Assembly (NCBI RefSeq): GCF_003020125.1
Contig: NZ_PYFW01000004.1
Location: 372,001-436,000 of the forward strand
Length of the DNA: 64,000 bases
Reading direction: 5' to 3'
DNA from: Bradyrhizobium sp. MOS003
GTDB lineage: Bacteria; Pseudomonadota; Alphaproteobacteria; Rhizobiales; Xanthobacteraceae
The translations under genes were made by a program, and so were the position numbers. The notes beneath the pieces were generated by a model. It worked only from the letters and a program-made list of their open reading frames with translations. It did not search any database and was not told the origin of the DNA. Below are positions 1 to 8,675 of this stretch, piece after piece (within the stretch, counting starts at the first letter, position 1; every line of letters starts with the position of its first letter).

Positions 1-1185
1 GAGCGTCGAGCCCGGCGAGCGGATCGCGCGGGTCATGTCGACCTGGCCTGCCCGGCTTTCGTCGAAATAATCGGCCGACCCCACACGCGCCAGCACGTCG
101 CCGCTGTCATTGTCGACCACGATGATCCCGACCGAGATGTTGGGCCCCAGCGCAATCGCGCGATCGCGGGCGAGCGGCTCCAGCACCTTCTGCAGGTTCG
201 CATCCAGCGTCAACCTGATGACCGGCGTGTCCTTGACCGTCGACAGCGCGGTGTCAGAGGCATGCGGCGCCAGGATCGGCATCGGCTTGCGCAGTTTTGG
301 TACAGGCACGGCCTTGGCCTGCCTGGCGTCGTCCGCGCCGACCACATGCTCCTCAACTATGCGGTCGAGCACACGATCGCGCGCCTTGCGCGCCGCTTCC
401 GGGTGGCGATCGAGGCGGCGCGTCTCCGGCGATTGCGGCAGCGCGACCAGCAGTGCGGCTTCGGCCAGCGATAGCCTCTTCGGCTCCTTGCCGAGATACC
501 CGATCGACGCGGAGCGGATGCCTTCGAGATTGCCGCCGTAGGGCGCCAGCGCAAGATAGAGATCGAGAATCTGCTCCTTGCTCATGGTGCGCTCGATCTC
601 GATCGCACGAACCATCTGCCGCAGCTTGGCGTAGAGCGAGCGCTGCCGCCGCGGCTCCATCAGCCGCGCCAGCTGCATGCTGATGGTCGAGCCGCCCGAC
701 ACGATGTGGCCGCGTGTCGCGAGCTGCAGGGCGGCACGCCCGAGCGCCAGCGGGTCGAGACCGTTATGCGCGTAGAAGCGCTGGTCCTCATAGGCGAACA
801 GCAGTTTTAGATAGGTCGGATCGACGTTGGATTTGGCATCGACCGGCAACCGCCAGCGACCGTCCGGCATCGCATAGGCGCGCAGCAGCTTGCCGTTGCG
901 GTCGACGATGGTGGTGGAAACGTGCCGGGCTTCGTCGAGCGGGAGCGGTCCGAGGGAATAGACCCAGCCGACGAAGCCGACGATGGCGAGGATGAGCGTC
1001 AGCGCGAGAGCAGAGAGCGCGCGAAAGCCCCAGCCCCTTGATCCGTCATGGCCGGGCTTGTCCCGGCCGTCCACGCTCTTCGCCGCGGTACCGCAGTCCG
1101 TGGATGCCCAGGACATCCGCGCGAAGACGCGCTTCGCGCTTTTGCCCGGGCATGACGGCGGAGTATGTGGCGCGACTTCGCTCAT
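1..1185 (-). CDS. pbpC: Penicillin-binding protein 1C (partial, C-terminus beyond the left edge)
   Basis: Peptidoglycan glycosyltransferase/transpeptidase of the PBP1C class, anchored in the inner membrane and acting in the periplasm. Read on the minus strand from ATG at 1185, the protein has an N-terminal transmembrane segment (LSALALTLILAIVGFVGWVY) and then the family-51 glycosyltransferase signature EDQRFYAHNGLDPLALGRAA followed by GGSTISMQLARL. The window cuts it just inside the transpeptidase half (SPGSTL). The start overlaps the stop of the upstream macroglobulin gene (TGATG), so the two are translationally coupled, as in the pbpC-yfhM pair of enterobacteria. Oddly, about 38 codons before the membrane segment are made of a palindromic repeat (1043-1158). 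No ATG, GTG or TTG lies in frame between the repeat and the membrane segment, so the repeat seems to be translated. Confidence 0.9.
   Translation of the reverse strand, partial: MSEVAPHTPPSCPGKSAKRVFARMSWASTDCGTAAKSVDGRDKPGHDGSRGWGFRALSALALTLILAIVGFVGWVYSLGPLPLDEARHVSTTIVDRNGKLLRAYAMPDGRWRLPVDAKSNVDPTYLKLLFAYEDQRFYAHNGLDPLALGRAALQLATRGHIVSGGSTISMQLARLMEPRRQRSLYAKLRQMVRAIEIERTMSKEQILDLYLALAPYGGNLEGIRSASIGYLGKEPKRLSLAEAALLVALPQSPETRRLDRHPEAARKARDRVLDRIVEEHVVGADDARQAKAVPVPKLRKPMPILAPHASDTALSTVKDTPVIRLTLDANLQKVLEPLARDRAIALGPNISVGIIVVDNDSGDVLARVGSADYFDESRAGQVDMTRAIRSPGSTL
1043..1158. repeat. Palindromic repeat element inside the pbpC reading frame
   Basis: A 116-bp element with near-perfect terminal inverted repeats: CCGTCATGGCCGGGC at 1043-1057 and GCCCGGGCATGACGG at 1144-1158. 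Internal dyads include GCGCGAAG/CTTCGCGC. It resembles the short palindromes that are common between genes in Bradyrhizobium and Rhodopseudomonas, but here it sits within the start of pbpC and is read through. Confidence 0.7.
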
Positions 1186-4100
1186 CACTTCGCCGCCCGC
1201 ACCTCGACCGTCCCCGTGCCCGTCCGACCGTAGCGCGAGGGATTGTACATGTCCTCGACATAGGCCTGCGGCAGCACGTATTTGCCGGGAGAGACCACGC
1301 GCACGATATAGGCGACGGTGAAGACCGACTTGGAATCCGAGGCGCGGTCGACCGCAGCGGTGAAGCGGTCGTCGCGGAACTCGGTGTCCTCAGGCTCCTC
1401 GCCGTCCTCGATCCAGTCTAGCGTGCCGCTGTCGCCCGACGACACCAGCCTGGGGTTGTCGATCTCGAGGCTCGCCGGCAGATAGTCGGACACCATGATG
1501 TGGCCGTACTCCGGCTTGGCCTCGGTGATCTTCAGCACCACCGCGAAGCGCTGGTTCTGCTTGACCTTGCTGATGTCGGCCGGCTTGCCGTCGAGCGTGA
1601 AGTAATTGCGCTCGATCTTGAAACCGTTGGACGCTGCCGGCTCCGGCGTCACCGGCGAGCCCGACACCGAGACCACCGCCTGCACCGGTGCATCGCCGGT
1701 GTTGGTGATCTTCAGTGGCTTGCCGTCCAGCGTTGCGGCCTTGTAGCTGCGGTAGAGTGCGGTCTTGACCGGCTGGCCGTCCACCTCCATGGACAGGTTC
1801 TCCTTGGCCAGCGCGCGCGCCGCCAACACCAGCCACGCATTCTCCTGCGTGGAGGTGTAAGGCGTAAGCCCGCGCGCGGTCTCTACCCGCGAGACCGCCT
1901 GCGTCAGCGTCGCCTTCGGCGCGTTGCCTTCGCTGGCCAGCGACACCAGAGCTGCGGCATCGCGAAGCTGCGAGCCGTAGTCGGTGCGGCCGAACTCCAG
2001 GACGGGCTTTGGCGCGAGGCTATCGAGCGCGGCACCATAGACCCGTTCGGCGCGGTTGCGGTCGCCGACCAGAGCCAGCGCCGCCGCGAGCTGCGACTTC
2101 GCGATCGGAGTCGCGAGGTTGTTCAGCTTGGTGTCGGCGAGATAGCGGAGATCGCCGATCGGCGCAGCGCCGTTGCGGGCCAGCACGTAGAGGCCGTAAG
2201 CGAGATCGCGCCCGCCGTCCTTCTCCGGCTCGTTGCCGTTGACGACGGAGTTTCTGACGCGGTCGAGCGCGTTCTTGAACAGCACGTCCGGCACCGCAAA
2301 ACCCTTTTCGCGGGCACGGGTCAGGAAGTCCGTCACGTAGGCATCGAGCCAGGCATCGTCGCCGCCGGCCGACCACAGGCCGAACGAGCCGTTCGAGCCT
2401 TGACGCGCCAACAGCCGCTCGATCGCATCGCGGATGCGCTGATCGACGTCGGTGTCCATGGCGAGGTGGGCACCGGCTGCGAGGTCGTTGACATAGAGCA
2501 GCGGCAAGGCGCGGCTCGTGATCTGCTCCGAGCAGCCATAGGGATAGCGATCGAGCGCTTTGAGGATCGTCGCGGCGTCGAGCGCGGTCGACAGGCTGGC
2601 CGAGACCGAGACGGTGCCGGTGCCCGGCACCAGGTCGGAGAACATGTCCGAGGTCAGCGTCAGGCTCTCGCCCTTCGCCAGCGTCCGGATCGAGCGCCGC
2701 GCCAACACCTGCGTCGCCGCCTTGACGTCGAACGCGTAATGGCGCGCCAGCGTCAGGCCGTTCGGCCCCTTGATGTCGACGTCGAGCGTCGCCTGCCCCG
2801 CCGCGGTCGCGTCGATCGCGAGCGCGAAGGAGTTGCGCTGCTTGGCGGCAAGCTTGACCGTGGTCGCTGGGTTGCCGGTCATCTTCACCGGGCCACCGGT
2901 CTTCACGTTGATGACGTAGTCGCCGGCCTGGCCCTCGACATTGTCGATCTCGAGATTGACCGTGCCGTGATCGCCATTGAGCAGGAAGCGCGGCAGGGTC
3001 GTGGTCAGCACCACGGGGTCGCGGATCAAGACATCGGTGCTGGCACGGCCAAGCTTCGTCGCGGTCCACGCCACCGCCATCACGCGCGCGGTGCCGGCGA
3101 ACTCCGGAATGTCGAAGCTGACTTCCGCACTGCCATCGGCGCCAACCGTGACGATGCCCGAGTAGAGCGCGAGCGGCTTTTGTGTGGGCGGCGAGCCCTG
3201 CAGCTCGGCTGCTCCGGCGTCACCGCCCGACTTGATCTGGCCGCGCGTGCCGGACATGCCGTCGATCAGCTGCCCATAGAGGTCGCGGATCTCGGCGCTC
3301 AGGCGACGCTGGCCGAGATAATAATCGTCCGGCGCCGGCGGCTTGTAGTTGGTGAGGTTGAGGATGCCGACATCGACCGCAGCGATGACGATCTTGGCGT
3401 CCTCGCCCGGATTGAGTCCGTCGAGCTTGACCGGGATCTTCAACGCCGCGTTCGGCCGGATCAGCGCCGGCGGCGACAGCTTCACCTGCAAGGTGCGGGT
3501 CTGCTTGTCGATGCCGAACCATTTCAGGCCAATCGCCCGGCCCGGCATGCGCTGGGCCGCGGCGTCGAGCGGACGGCGCAGCGTCGCCACCACGTAGGCA
3601 CCCGTGCCCCAGTCCTTGCCGACCGGGAGCTTCACCTGGGCGGTGCCTTCCTTGACGTCGATGGTCTGGGTCGTCAGCAGCCGGTCGCCGAGCACGTTGA
3701 TGGTGAGCTTGCCGGCACTGCGGACATTGACCGACACGGTCATGGTGTCGCCGGAGGAATATTGCGGCTTGTCGATCGAGGTTTCCAGCAGGTCCGGGGT
3801 GTCGGCGCTGCCGTCGGAGTACCAGCCAACGTCGAATTGCACCGAGGTCACCGGGCCATCGGCATCGTTCGACTTCACGTCGAGGCGGTAGCGGCCGGGT
3901 TGCGGGTTGAGCGAAATCCGCGCCGGCTTGTCGGCCGCAATGGACACGTCACCGTCGGCGACGCGCGATGTCGACTTGACCGGCTCGTACTCCCAGTAAT
4001 TGTTCTGGCGATACCATTGGTAGCGCGACTCCATCTTCAGGAGTTCGTAGCGCAGGCCGTCGCGGCGCAGCTTCTCGCCCTCGGGCGAGACGAACAGAAC

Positions 4101-6389
4101 GTCGAACTCGGCCTTGTCGCCCTCGGCGACGTTCTTGGCGCCGAACAGCGGCTTGACGCCGATCTGCGCCGCACTGGGCGCCACCGGCAGCACGATCTTG
4201 CGCTCGACGGCGCGACCGCCGGTCTCGACCATGCGCACGAAGATCTGCGCCTCCTGCGGACGGGTCGAAGCCGGTTGCTTGTCCAGCGTCACCGGGAAGG
4301 TCGCAACGCCATTGGCGTCGGCCTCGGGCAGGTTCTCCAGCGGCGTACGCTCGTTCGAGGTGGTTTCATCGTCAGCAACGCCGAACTGGTAGCCGGCAAA
4401 GCCCGGTCGCTCGGCCGCGGGCGCGACCAGCATGTCGCCTTCGAGCTGCAGGCCCGAGGCCGGCGCGCCATAGAGGAAATGGCCGTCCGCCTTAAGCTCC
4501 ACTGGAGCGTTAGCTTTGATCAGCTTGTCCTTGGCGGACAAGTTGAATTCGATCCGATCAGGAACGTAGTCCTCGACCATGAAAGTGGTCTCGCCGACCG
4601 AGGAGCCCTTCGGATCGGTGAATGCACGCGCCCGCCACGTCCCGGTCGGCACGGCCGAGTTGAGCGGCACGGACAGCGTACGGCCGCCCGCGCCCTGGTC
4701 GGGGAGCACGACGCGTCGGTATTCGACGCCGTCGGGGCGCTCGATCACCATCGTCAGCGGCCCGCCGCTGACGGCGTTGCCCTGCCCGTCGCGCAACAGC
4801 GCGGTGAGATAGACGGTCTCGCTGGAGCGGTAGACGCCGCGCTCGGCATAGACGAAAGCATCGGCGCCTGCGGGCACCGCACGGCCGGAGACGCCGCGAT
4901 CGGACAGATCGAAGGCAGAAGACTTCAAGCTGAGGAAGGCATAGTCCGCCTTCTCGCCGGTGACCGTCAGCATCGCCGGCGACAGGCCGCCCTCGCCGCG
5001 CGCAAGGCCCGCCTCGAACAGCACATGGCCGCTGTCGTCGGTCTTGCGGGTCGCCAGGATCTCGTTGTTGCGGGCAACCAGCCGCACCTCGGCCTTGCCG
5101 ACCGGATCGGTCGAGGCCAGCGAGTTGACGAACACGTGGATGCCGTCATTGCCGGAATAGGCGGCGACGCCGAGATCGGAGACGATGAACCACTGCGTGG
5201 CGAGCTGGTAATCGTCTTCCGAGCCCGGGCCCTTGGCGGCGGCCGTCATCACGTAGACACCGGGCTGGAGCTCGCCGAGCGCCTGGTCGACCGGGAATGC
5301 CGTGGTGACGTCCTGGTTCAGCGTCATCGCGGTGGCAAGCTCGCCGGTCCAGACCTTGACGCCGCGTTCGTCGCCGAGATCGGAGAGCTGGTATTTCGAC
5401 AGCGTCTTCTGGAAATCGCTATCGACCACCGTGTTGATCAGATTGCGGTCACCGATACGGAAGACGTTGATATTGACCGCGGGCGTGTTGACGCTGACCA
5501 CGGGAATGCCGCGCTGGCCGGTTCGCGGCAGCACATAGGCCCGGCTGGTGAAGCGCACGAACGGCTTGCGGTCGCGCACATAGACGTTGAACTCGGCCGA
5601 TTTCGGCAGCCCCTCCTTCACCGTCGACGGCAGGCCGGCACGCAGATTGATGTTGTAGCGCTCGCCGTGCTTCAGGCCGTCGACGCAGAGCTGCTTGCCT
5701 TCGGCCGAGAGCGCCGGCTTGTCCTGCCCCGCCAGCGCGAGATAAGGCGCGAAGTCGGTGCGCTTGGCCAACTCCTCGGAGAACTGGAAGCAGGCCCGCG
5801 GGCTCGCCGAATCCGAGTCCACGGTATAGTCGAGCAGCCGGAAGCCGTGCTCGTCGCGCATCTTCTCGTATTGGCCGCGGACGTCGGCGACCTCGCGCAT
5901 GTCGAGCGACAGCCGCAGCGAATCCAGCGCCGGCCGCCACAGCTTGCGCTCCGACAGCGACTTGCCGAGCACGGCGAGCGCATCGGCCTCCTCGCCCGGA
6001 TTGCCGGCGCGCTGGTAGGCGATATAGGCTGCGGTCGAGGCGCGCTCCAGCAGGAAGGTCTGCTCGCTCGAGCTCTTCGGCGAGATCTGGAAGATGACCT
6101 TGGCGAGCCGCAGCCAGTTGCCGGCGTCCTCGGGCGCGGTCGCCGCGATCTGACCGAGGACCGACAGGCCGGTACGATAATCGTTGCGCCGGAAGGCGGC
6201 GTCGGCGTCTGTCTTCAGCGTCGCGTTGGTCTTGGCGACAGGCCCCGCCTCGCTCTTGATCTGGGCCTCGAGCTTGATCGCGGAATCGGCGAGGTCGTCG
6301 CGCTTGAACGCCTTGTCGGCAGCATGCGCTGCGCCAAGGCCGAGTGCCAGCGTGGCGCAGATTGTGACGGCGCGAACAAGACCGATCAT
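1185..6389 (-). CDS. Alpha-2-macroglobulin family protein (YfhM/ECAM type) with thioester
   Basis: Large periplasmic protein (1734 aa; E. coli YfhM is about 1650 aa) of the bacterial alpha-2-macroglobulin family, thought to trap foreign proteases that breach the outer membrane while the coupled PBP1C repairs peptidoglycan. The start is ATG at 6389, behind GGGAG and followed by a signal peptide ending in AHA-AD. An in-frame extension to 6674 has no such features. Visible parts are repeated MG-type beta domains, the family motif around YVEDYVPDRIEF-like sequence, and the thioester motif YPYGCSEQ with Cys about residue 1286. That is followed by the alpha-helical complement-like region (GSNGSFGLWSAGGDD) and the C-terminal receptor-like domain. 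No lipobox cysteine is present, unlike E. coli YfhM, so it is probably soluble in the periplasm. It overlaps the pbpC start by one base. Confidence 0.92.
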   Translation of the reverse strand: MIGLVRAVTICATLALGLGAAHAADKAFKRDDLADSAIKLEAQIKSEAGPVAKTNATLKTDADAAFRRNDYRTGLSVLGQIAATAPEDAGNWLRLAKVIFQISPKSSSEQTFLLERASTAAYIAYQRAGNPGEEADALAVLGKSLSERKLWRPALDSLRLSLDMREVADVRGQYEKMRDEHGFRLLDYTVDSDSASPRACFQFSEELAKRTDFAPYLALAGQDKPALSAEGKQLCVDGLKHGERYNINLRAGLPSTVKEGLPKSAEFNVYVRDRKPFVRFTSRAYVLPRTGQRGIPVVSVNTPAVNINVFRIGDRNLINTVVDSDFQKTLSKYQLSDLGDERGVKVWTGELATAMTLNQDVTTAFPVDQALGELQPGVYVMTAAAKGPGSEDDYQLATQWFIVSDLGVAAYSGNDGIHVFVNSLASTDPVGKAEVRLVARNNEILATRKTDDSGHVLFEAGLARGEGGLSPAMLTVTGEKADYAFLSLKSSAFDLSDRGVSGRAVPAGADAFVYAERGVYRSSETVYLTALLRDGQGNAVSGGPLTMVIERPDGVEYRRVVLPDQGAGGRTLSVPLNSAVPTGTWRARAFTDPKGSSVGETTFMVEDYVPDRIEFNLSAKDKLIKANAPVELKADGHFLYGAPASGLQLEGDMLVAPAAERPGFAGYQFGVADDETTSNERTPLENLPEADANGVATFPVTLDKQPASTRPQEAQIFVRMVETGGRAVERKIVLPVAPSAAQIGVKPLFGAKNVAEGDKAEFDVLFVSPEGEKLRRDGLRYELLKMESRYQWYRQNNYWEYEPVKSTSRVADGDVSIAADKPARISLNPQPGRYRLDVKSNDADGPVTSVQFDVGWYSDGSADTPDLLETSIDKPQYSSGDTMTVSVNVRSAGKLTINVLGDRLLTTQTIDVKEGTAQVKLPVGKDWGTGAYVVATLRRPLDAAAQRMPGRAIGLKWFGIDKQTRTLQVKLSPPALIRPNAALKIPVKLDGLNPGEDAKIVIAAVDVGILNLTNYKPPAPDDYYLGQRRLSAEIRDLYGQLIDGMSGTRGQIKSGGDAGAAELQGSPPTQKPLALYSGIVTVGADGSAEVSFDIPEFAGTARVMAVAWTATKLGRASTDVLIRDPVVLTTTLPRFLLNGDHGTVNLEIDNVEGQAGDYVINVKTGGPVKMTGNPATTVKLAAKQRNSFALAIDATAAGQATLDVDIKGPNGLTLARHYAFDVKAATQVLARRSIRTLAKGESLTLTSDMFSDLVPGTGTVSVSASLSTALDAATILKALDRYPYGCSEQITSRALPLLYVNDLAAGAHLAMDTDVDQRIRDAIERLLARQGSNGSFGLWSAGGDDAWLDAYVTDFLTRAREKGFAVPDVLFKNALDRVRNSVVNGNEPEKDGGRDLAYGLYVLARNGAAPIGDLRYLADTKLNNLATPIAKSQLAAALALVGDRNRAERVYGAALDSLAPKPVLEFGRTDYGSQLRDAAALVSLASEGNAPKATLTQAVSRVETARGLTPYTSTQENAWLVLAARALAKENLSMEVDGQPVKTALYRSYKAATLDGKPLKITNTGDAPVQAVVSVSGSPVTPEPAASNGFKIERNYFTLDGKPADISKVKQNQRFAVVLKITEAKPEYGHIMVSDYLPASLEIDNPRLVSSGDSGTLDWIEDGEEPEDTEFRDDRFTAAVDRASDSKSVFTVAYIVRVVSPGKYVLPQAYVEDMYNPSRYGRTGTGTVEVRAAK

Positions 6390-6794
6390 GATGGACTCCC
6401 GGAAATCGCGGACAGCCGCCCGCAGGCAGCATGAAATGCGCGGAAAGGTGACGGACTCAAGGCGATGGAACCAAAGGTGCAAATCGTCGCATTCGCCATG
6501 GAAAGGCAAGCCCAGAGGAGACCGATCAAGATACCGCCGCTCACGCCGTCCTGATGGCGCAGCAATATCCGACCCGTCGACCGGCGGCCACATCCCGGAA
6601 GCGGGCCAGCGTTGCCGGCGATGTGATCCATCGTCCAGTCCGCTGCCGCTCAACCCGGCACCCTGACATGCCACCGTCTCGCTTTGTCGCGGCTCTGAGC
6701 AAAACGGTTCGGTTCAGACTTGGCGAAAGACGATATTTTTCATATTTGGCATGGTAGATGGACAGCCGGCCTCGTCTTTGGGGCGGCTCAAGAC
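6390..6794. other. Gap without a convincing gene
   Basis: 405 bp between the macroglobulin start and tRNA-Arg. Short reading frames here lack plausible starts and protein-like composition. An AT-rich patch at 6720-6748 contains TTGGCG, 17 bp, TATTTG, a possible sigma-70 type promoter about 45 bp before the tRNA. That promoter is inferred only from spacing. Confidence 0.4.
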
Positions 6795-6871
6795 GGTCCC
6801 GTAGCTCAACTGGATAGAGCATCAGATTTCTACTCTGAGGGTTGCAGGTTCGATTCCTGCCGGGATCGCCA
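6795..6871 (+). tRNA. tRNA-Arg (anticodon TCT)
   Basis: A 77-nt cloverleaf with CCA encoded. Acceptor GGTCCCG pairs with CGGGATC (one G-T pair), the D-arm is GCTC/GAGC, and anticodon stem TCAGA/TCTGA closes loop TTTCTAC, giving anticodon TCT. The T-arm is GCAGG-TTCGATT-CCTGC. It reads rare AGA codons. No integrase or attachment-site duplication is visible beside it. Confidence 0.97.
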
Positions 6872-6895
6872 GCCTCATCTTAAATCCACCGCCCT

Positions 6896-7105
6896 TCACG
6901 AACGCGTGGGTAACCATACGCCGGCCTTTGAACGGCGCCGATCAGTCCTATGTAAGCGCCGGGCAAATTGCGCCCGGTTAAGGACTCCGATGCTTCCAGC
7001 CGAATGGACGAGAATGGCCATCGCATTTGCGGTGGCAATCGTCGCGAAGTAATATCTGGCCATCGACGCCGGCGTGGTGAACACCAGCGTGATCACGAGG
7101 CCCAT
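6896..7105 (-). CDS. Possible small membrane protein (weak)
   Basis: A 69-aa reading frame from ATG 7105 whose first 45 residues are hydrophobic with a probable membrane segment (ATIATANAMAILVHSAGS), followed by a basic tail. No clear ribosome binding site is seen and no family is recognised. It may be a chance frame in the 376-bp gap after tRNA-Arg. Confidence 0.25.
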   Translation of the reverse strand: MGLVITLVFTTPASMARYYFATIATANAMAILVHSAGSIGVLNRAQFARRLHRTDRRRSKAGVWLPTRS

Positions 7106-7247
7106 CAAGGTGGCTCAAGCATCGATCATTGGCGCCGCCATGGGCCAGCATCAACTTTCTTTCGCCGTTCAGCGCTTCGTTCCAAAAAGCACGAATCGCA
7201 ATCTCAATATCCGCGCTGCCGATGTCTTAACGTTGCGTTTCGTCGGA

Positions 7248-7478
7248 TCAGAGCGGATCGATCACGTAGCTGGTCACGAGGATCGGTCGCAAGCGGTACG
7301 CATCGATCGCGGCGTTCGACAACAGCAGCCTGCGCCGCTCTCCTCGCAGCATCAACCTGTCGATCCGGTTCAGGATGAAGCGGGCGGAGTCTTCGCGCTC
7401 GCCTGTGAGCAAGCCGGATCGGTCGAGATACTTCCAGGCGATGTCGAAGGATTGTGTGCGTAACTCGGGGTCGGTCAT
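7248..7478 (-). CDS. Small conserved hypothetical protein, EcfG-dependent
   Basis: A 76-aa protein beginning MTDPELRTQSFDIAWKYL, a type of small soluble protein I associate with Bradyrhizobium, with no known function. The start at ATG 7478 is preferred over upstream in-frame starts because a GGAAC-N16-CGTT promoter ends 8 nt before it. The message would therefore start at or next to the ATG, which explains the missing Shine-Dalgarno. It is rich in Arg and Leu and predicted helical, with no signal peptide. Promoter type suggests a role in the general stress response. Confidence 0.65.
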   Translation of the reverse strand: MTDPELRTQSFDIAWKYLDRSGLLTGEREDSARFILNRIDRLMLRGERRRLLLSNAAIDAYRLRPILVTSYVIDPL

Positions 7479-7486
7479 GGACGGCC

Positions 7487-7511
7487 AACGTCCGCAGGGA
7501 ACGGAGGTTCC
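7487..7511 (-). promoter_or_regulatory. EcfG-type promoter (GGAAC-N16-CGTT)
   Basis: On the minus strand, GGAAC (7511-7507), exactly 16 nt, then CGTT (7490-7487). This matches the consensus for the alphaproteobacterial general stress sigma factor EcfG. CGTT ends 8 nt before the ATG of the 7478 gene, so the transcript is probably leaderless. Confidence 0.7.
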
Positions 7512-7670
7512 TGTTCGGCGCGAGCAAGCCGAGCCTCCCAGCGCAACGCAAAGCCCATCGAACACGGCACAACAAAATGCGCCGCGGCACGGAACGAGAT
7601 CTCGACCGGTACGTTGGAAGACACGAAATCTGGTGGTGCCGACCTCCCTGCCCCGGTCGGCTTTGAAGGG

Positions 7671-7697
7671 CCCCGTGCTTGTCCCCCGAGCACGGGG
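7671..7697 (+). terminator. Hairpin terminator
   Basis: Perfect 9-bp stem CCCCGTGCT/AGCACGGGG with a 9-nt loop, followed by CTTTCTC. No plus-strand gene is evident upstream, so it may end an unannotated short transcript. Confidence 0.45.
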
Positions 7698-7772
7698 CTT
7701 TCTCATTGAGATCAGCCGTCTGACCCCCGATTACGGCTCGCATCGTTTTGCGAAAATCTCCTGGGGACGCCT

Positions 7773-7922
7773 TCAGTCCGCCCGCTCATCGCGTCGATCG
7801 CGGGCCAACTCGTACCAGGCAAGGGCCAATTGGATCAGCCGCTGCCGGTCGGCACCTTCCGATGCCGCGGCCCGCTTCATTGCGGCCTCCGCTTCGTGCT
7901 GTGGGTCGTACTTGATACACAT
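7773..7922 (-). CDS. Small conserved hypothetical protein
   Basis: A 49-aa protein from ATG 7922 (MCIKYDPQHEAEAAMKRAA...), ending in an amphipathic helix with the RLIQLALAWYELAR pattern seen in many short rhizobial proteins. No function is assigned. A longer in-frame start at 7964 is possible. No strong ribosome binding site is seen before either. Confidence 0.5.
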   Translation of the reverse strand: MCIKYDPQHEAEAAMKRAAASEGADRQRLIQLALAWYELARDRRDERAD

Positions 7923-8160
7923 GAGACCGAACTCTAGCCGGCCATCTGGACAAGCACATGGCAATTTCGTCCGTATGATTGCGGGGTAACGTCCGCATTT
8001 GCCGGACTGGGGGCACCGGCGACTGCCTCACTATGCATGACTGTTTGCGAAGCCATTTGGCTGCGCTTCATCGAGGCTAACTGTGAATTGCGTCACAGTC
8101 TGCGACCCGCATCTCGGTTAAACCATACCTCGACGCTCTCGGCAGCACGCGGAGACATCG

Positions 8161-8334
8161 ATGGCATTTCCCGTCATGACACACGAAGCAGCAGCTCCGG
8201 CCAACGTCCCGACGCAACGACAAAGGACCGACCTGATCGGTATCGCTTATCTCGGGACCATCGGCGTCGTGATGCTGGCCTGGATCGCCGGCCTGGTCTG
8301 GGGCGCGATTGCGTTCTTCAACTGGCTGGTGTGA
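8161..8334 (+). CDS. Single-pass membrane microprotein (57 aa)
   Basis: ATG 8161 follows a GGAGA ribosome binding site. The first 24 residues are polar, followed by one long hydrophobic segment (IGVVMLAWIAGLVWGAIAFF) and a very short tail, giving a tail-anchored topology. No family is recognised. It stands alone between hypothetical genes on the opposite strand. Confidence 0.6.
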   Translation: MAFPVMTHEAAAPANVPTQRQRTDLIGIAYLGTIGVVMLAWIAGLVWGAIAFFNWLV

Positions 8335-8377
8335 CGCAGCGCGATCCGTCGCGTTGGCGCGCAGGGCTCGCACCGCT

Positions 8378-8470
8378 TTAGATCAGGCAGTGCAGCACCT
8401 GCCCCAGCTTGATCCCGCCGCAAACGATCATGGCCCAAAGCGCCAAGCTGATCTGGATTGCATCCAGCAT
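8378..8470 (-). CDS. Possible 30-aa membrane peptide
   Basis: Begins MLDAIQISLALWAMIVCGGI, ends KLGQVLHCLI, and is hydrophobic throughout. A GGGGATGTGGGA stretch precedes the ATG. It lies convergent to the 8161 gene. Length and composition fit other membrane microproteins of this window, but so short a frame can arise by chance. Confidence 0.4.
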   Translation of the reverse strand: MLDAIQISLALWAMIVCGGIKLGQVLHCLI

Positions 8471-8625
8471 GTCCCACATCCCCGCGAATCACTTCCCAAC
8501 ATTTTTTCTTTTGAGAATCGCGTGAAGCGGCACCGAGAGCCAGTGCTATTTTAAGGCAGTTGTTGTGCGCCGCCGAAAGCCGCGCCGACAATCGCATCAA
8601 GACAATTGGTTGGTCGTGCCACAAA

Positions 8626-8653
8626 AGAGGCGGGCAATTCGCCCGCCTCTTTC
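8626..8653 (-). terminator. Terminator of the glycine-zipper gene
   Basis: Stem GAGGCGGGC/GCCCGCCTC with a 4-nt loop, followed on the minus strand by TTTTGT, 22 bp after the stop of the gene at 8676. The plus strand also has a TTTC tail, so it may work in both directions. Confidence 0.75.
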
Positions 8654-8675
8654 AGCTCAGGATGCGAGCAGTGCC

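Noticed and set aside
1500..6434. A 1644-codon open frame on the plus strand
   Set aside because: It is the antisense shadow of the alpha-2-macroglobulin gene; high GC keeps opposite frames open. Composition is Arg/Gly/Ala-skewed and no domain is recognisable.
6795..8000. Possible integrated island at tRNA-Arg
   Set aside because: No integrase, no direct repeat of the tRNA 3' end and no clear compositional break within the window.
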